Assembly: GCF_052857255.1 (NCBI RefSeq) | Contig: NC_135500.1 | Coordinates: forward strand, 45,076,772 to 45,140,771 | From: Amblyomma americanum | Lineage: Eukaryota > Arthropoda > Arachnida > Ixodida > Ixodidae | Length of the DNA: 64,000 bases | Direction of reading: 5' to 3' | In this document: piece after piece, positions 61,360 to 64,000 of the stretch | Layout: each line of letters begins with the position of its first letter | Position numbering within the stretch: position 1 is the first letter of the stretch | Notes under the pieces: generated by a model | What the model saw: the letters and a program-made list of their open reading frames with translations, nothing else | What the model was told of the DNA's origin: nothing | Databases searched by the model: none | Made by a program: the position numbers and the translations under genes

Positions 61360-63670
61360 TCACACGGACACTTCTAAAACCAATGTGTTCAAAATTAGCT
61401 CGTTTCGGTCTAAAACAGCTTGTTTCGTTGCTTTAGTAACGATTACATGCTTTTGGCGCAGTTATGAGAGAAAAAGTTTTGACACTTGTAAACCCGATCT
61501 GTTCAGATTTAGCTCGTCTCGGTCTAAAACGGCTTGTCTCGTCGTATTAAGCACGAATACATGCTTTTCGCGCAGTTCATAACTTCAGAAAAAGTTTTCA
61601 CGCGTATCACACGGACACTTGTAAAATCGACGTGTTGAGATCTACCTCATTTTGGTCTAAAACAGCTTGTTTCTTTGTATTAAGCACGAATATATCCTTT
61701 TCGCGCAGTTATGAGAGAAAAAGTTTTGACGCGTATCACACGGACACTTGTAAAACCGATGCGTTCAGATTTAGCTCGTTTTTGTCTAAAACACCTTGTT
61801 TCGTTGCATTAATCACGAATACGTGCTTTTCGCGCAGGTATGAAAGAAAAAGTTTTGAGGCCTATCACACGGACACTTGCAAAAAGCGATGTGTTCAGAT
61901 CTAGCTCGTTTCGGTCTAAAACAGCTTGTCTCGTTGTATTAAGCACGAATACATGCTTTTTGCGCAGTTATAAGAGAAAAAGTTTTGACGCGTATCACAG
62001 GGACACTTGTAAAACTGGTGTTCAGATTTAGCTCGTTTCGGTCTAAAACAGCCTGTCTCGTTGTATTAAGCACAAATACATGCTTTTCGCGCAGATATTA
62101 GGGAAAACGTTTTCACGCGTATCACACGGACACTTGTAAAACCGATGTGTTCAGATCTAGCTCGTTTTGGTCAAAAACAGCTTGTTTCGTTGTATTAGGC
62201 ACGAATACATGCTTTTCGCGCAGTTATGAGAGAAAAGGTTTTGACGCGTATCACACGGACACTTGTAAAACCGATGTGTTCAGATTTAGCTCGTTTCGGT
62301 CTAAAACAGCTCGTCTCGTTGTATTAAACACGAATACATGCTTTTCGCGCAGTTATGAGAGAAAAAGTTTTGATGCGTATCACACGGACACTTGTAAAAC
62401 CGATCCGTTCAGATTTAGCTCGTTTCGGTCTAAAACAGCTTGTTTCGTTGTAATAAGCACGAATACATGCTTTTCGCGCAGGTATGAAAGAAAAAGTTTT
62501 GACGCATATCACACGGACACTTGTAAAACCGATGTGTTCAGATCTAGCTCGTTTTGGCCTAAAACAGCTTGTTTCGTTGTATTAAGCACGAATACATGCT
62601 TTTCGCAAACTTATGAGAGAAAAAGTTTTGACGCGTATCACACGGACACTTGTAAATCCGATGGGTTCAGATCTAGCTCGCTTTGGTCTAAAACACCTTG
62701 TTTCGTTGTATTAAGCACTATTACATGCTTTTCGCGCAGTTATGAGAGAAAAAGTTTTGAGGCCTATCACACGGACACTTGCAAAAAGCGATGTGTTCAG
62801 ATCTAGCTCGTTTCGGTCTAAAACAGCTTGTCTCGTTGTATTAAACACAAATACATGCTTTTCGCGCAGTTATCAGAGACAAAGTTTTGACGCGTATCAC
62901 ACGGACACTTGTAAATCCGATGGGTTCAGATCTAGCTCACTTTGGTCTAAAACAGCTTGTCTCGTTGTATTAAGCACTAGTACATGCTTTTCGCGAACTT
63001 ATGAGAGAAAAGGATTTGACGCGTATCACACGGACACTTGTAAAACCGATGTGTTCAGATTTAGCTTGTTTCGGTCTAAAACAGCTTGTTGCGCTGTATT
63101 AAGCACGAATACATGCTTGTCGCGTAGGTATGAGAGAAAACGTTTTGACGCCTATCACACGAACACTTGCAAAACCGATGTGTTTGGATCTAGCTCGTTT
63201 TGGTCTAAAACAGCTTGTTTCGTTGTATGAAGCACGAATACATGCTTTTCGCACATTTGTAAGAGAAAACGTTCTGACGCATATCACACAGACACTTGTA
63301 AAACCGATGTGTTCAGATCTAGCTTGTTTTGGTATAAAACAGCTTGTCGCTTTGTATTAGGCACGAATACATGCTTTTCGCGCAGGTATGAAAGAAAAAG
63401 TTTTGGCGCCTATCACACGGACACTTGCAAAACCGATGTGTTTAGATTTAGTTCGTTTCGGTCTAAAACAGCTTATTTCGTTGTTTTAAGCACGAATACA
63501 CGCTTTTCGCTAAGTTATGAGAGAAAAATATTTGACGCGTATCACACGGACACTTGTAAAACCGATGTGCTCATATCTAGCTCGTTTTGGTCGAAAACGG
63601 CTTGTTTCGTTGTATTAAGCACGTATACATGCTTTTCGCGAACTTATGAGCGAAAAAGTTTTGACGCGTA
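61360..63670 (+). repeat. 2311-bp higher-order repeat, copy 3 of 3
   Basis: Same unit order; private bases include 61434 (tttagtaacg), 61454 (cttttggcgc), 61781 (gtttttgtc), 62989 (cactagtac) and 63283 (gacgcatatc). At about 63671 the expected cacttctaaaacc unit is replaced by cacttgtaaaacc followed by tttagctagt, so the tandem series ends here. Confidence 0.9.
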
Positions 63671-64000
63671 TCACACGGACACTTGTAAAACCGATGTGTT
63701 CAGATTTAGCTAGTTTCGGTCTAAAACAGCTTGTTTCGTTGTTTTAAGAACGAATACATGCTTCTCGCGCAGTTATGAGAGAAAACGTTTTGACGCCTAT
63801 CACACGGACACTTGCAAAACCGATGTTTTTGGATCAAGCCCGTTTTGGTCTAAAACAGCTCTTTTCGTTGTATGAAGCACGAATACAAGCTTTTCGCGCA
63901 AATATAGGAGAAAAAGGTTTGACGCGTATCACAGGGACACTTGTAAAACCGGTGTTCAGACTTAGCTCGTTGCGGTCTAAAACAGCTTGTCTCGTTGTAT
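63671..64000 (+). repeat. Right end of the window, class seen at 441 and 54982
   Basis: tttagctagt at 63705, ggatcaagcccg near 63832, then a junction at cgcgcaaatataggag (63895) into an accggtgttcag unit. The caaatatagg junction and gcgttgcggtc-like changes near 63969 are unlike other units. The array runs out of the window mid-unit, so it continues to the right. Confidence 0.8.

Larger units (their letters stand above)
1..64000 (+). repeat. Satellite DNA array, 129-bp unit, head to tail across the whole window
   Basis: Every line of sequence is a variant of one unit of about 129 bp. Landmarks in order, counting from gagagaaaaagttttgacgc as position 1: gacgcgtatcacacggacac, cttgtaaaaccgatgtgttc, agatctagctcgttttggtc, taaaacagcttgtttcgttg, and tattaagcacgaatacatgc followed by ttttcgcgcagttat. 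About 500 units fit in the window, all in the same orientation. No stretch of other sequence interrupts them. The typical unit has 24 C and 28 G (about 40% GC). Recurrent length variants change the unit by -15, -8, -5, -2, -1 or about +3 to +4 bp. This is the organisation of a eukaryotic satellite with higher-order repeats. Whether it is centromeric, pericentromeric or subtelomeric cannot be told from this window. Confidence 0.98.

Noticed and set aside
1..64000. CRISPR array.
   Set aside because: There are no unique spacers: repeats directly abut, the period is 129 bp, the whole unit is repeated and no cas-like gene is present.
1..64000. Bacterial or phage gene cluster, or an undescribed defence or repeat-protein system.
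   Set aside because: No conserved protein, ribosome-binding context or intergenic structure; everything is explained by one satellite family.
1..64000. Telomeric repeat, microsatellite or rDNA spacer.
   Set aside because: No short telomere-type repeat, no rRNA sequence, and the only simple repeat is a brief cacacacacac at 58277 and 60588.
1..64000. LTR or transposon-derived tandem repeat.
   Set aside because: I see no terminal repeats, target-site duplications, tRNA primer site or transposase remnants, though an old origin from a mobile element cannot be excluded from the unit alone.

Overview
The whole 64-kb window is one uninterrupted head-to-tail satellite DNA array. The unit is about 129 bp (observed variants about 114 to 133 bp), about 40% GC, and roughly 500 copies follow each other, all on the same strand. 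I see no gene, RNA gene, transposon, inverted segment or unique sequence anywhere. The many open frames (up to 395 codons) are a by-product of the unit being 3 x 43 bp with one stop-free frame; they are broken by frame-shifting variant units, and the differences between units mostly change the amino acid, so I annotate no coding sequence.

Organism: a eukaryote, because a gene-free tandem array of this size with layered higher-order structure is typical of centromeric, pericentromeric or other heterochromatin. I cannot name the species. The typical unit has 9 CpG where about 5 are expected, so CpG is not depleted; this leans towards a genome with little CpG methylation (many invertebrates), but it is weak evidence.

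Layout: 1-1204 is a segment related to 50.7-51.7 kb and 55-56 kb. 1205-4266 is a tandem pair of 1531-bp higher-order repeats (HORs). 2470-13127 is a tandem pair of 5329-bp blocks that includes one of those HORs. 13128-16253 holds a 2408-bp HOR that keeps a six-unit, 764-bp module missing from the related 1644-bp HORs. 16254-30115 is a 13,862-bp block containing two near-identical 5976/5977-bp copies (18163-24138, 24139-30115), and it starts to repeat again at 30116-33060. 33061-39506 is an expansion of 2300/2554-bp units with differing unit numbers. 39507-43133 resumes the 5977-bp type, with a fresh single-unit duplication at 40972-41229. 43339-44888 is a tandem pair of 775-bp six-unit repeats. 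44114-47119 and 49223-52616 are related segments separated by a stretch of the left-hand type. 53154-54917 is a 1026-bp tandem duplication. 56738-63670 is three copies of a 2311-bp HOR, and 63671-64000 returns to the type seen near position 441.

The parts do not act together as genes do. They record repeated unequal exchange: units diverged, were bundled into HORs of about 6 to 20 units, and those bundles were copied in blocks of 1 to 14 kb so recently that copies differ at only a handful of positions. Possible functions are structural only (chromatin, centromere, nucleosome placement) and are inference. All block boundaries come from reading by eye and are good to some tens of bases, because a junction cannot be placed inside identical sequence.
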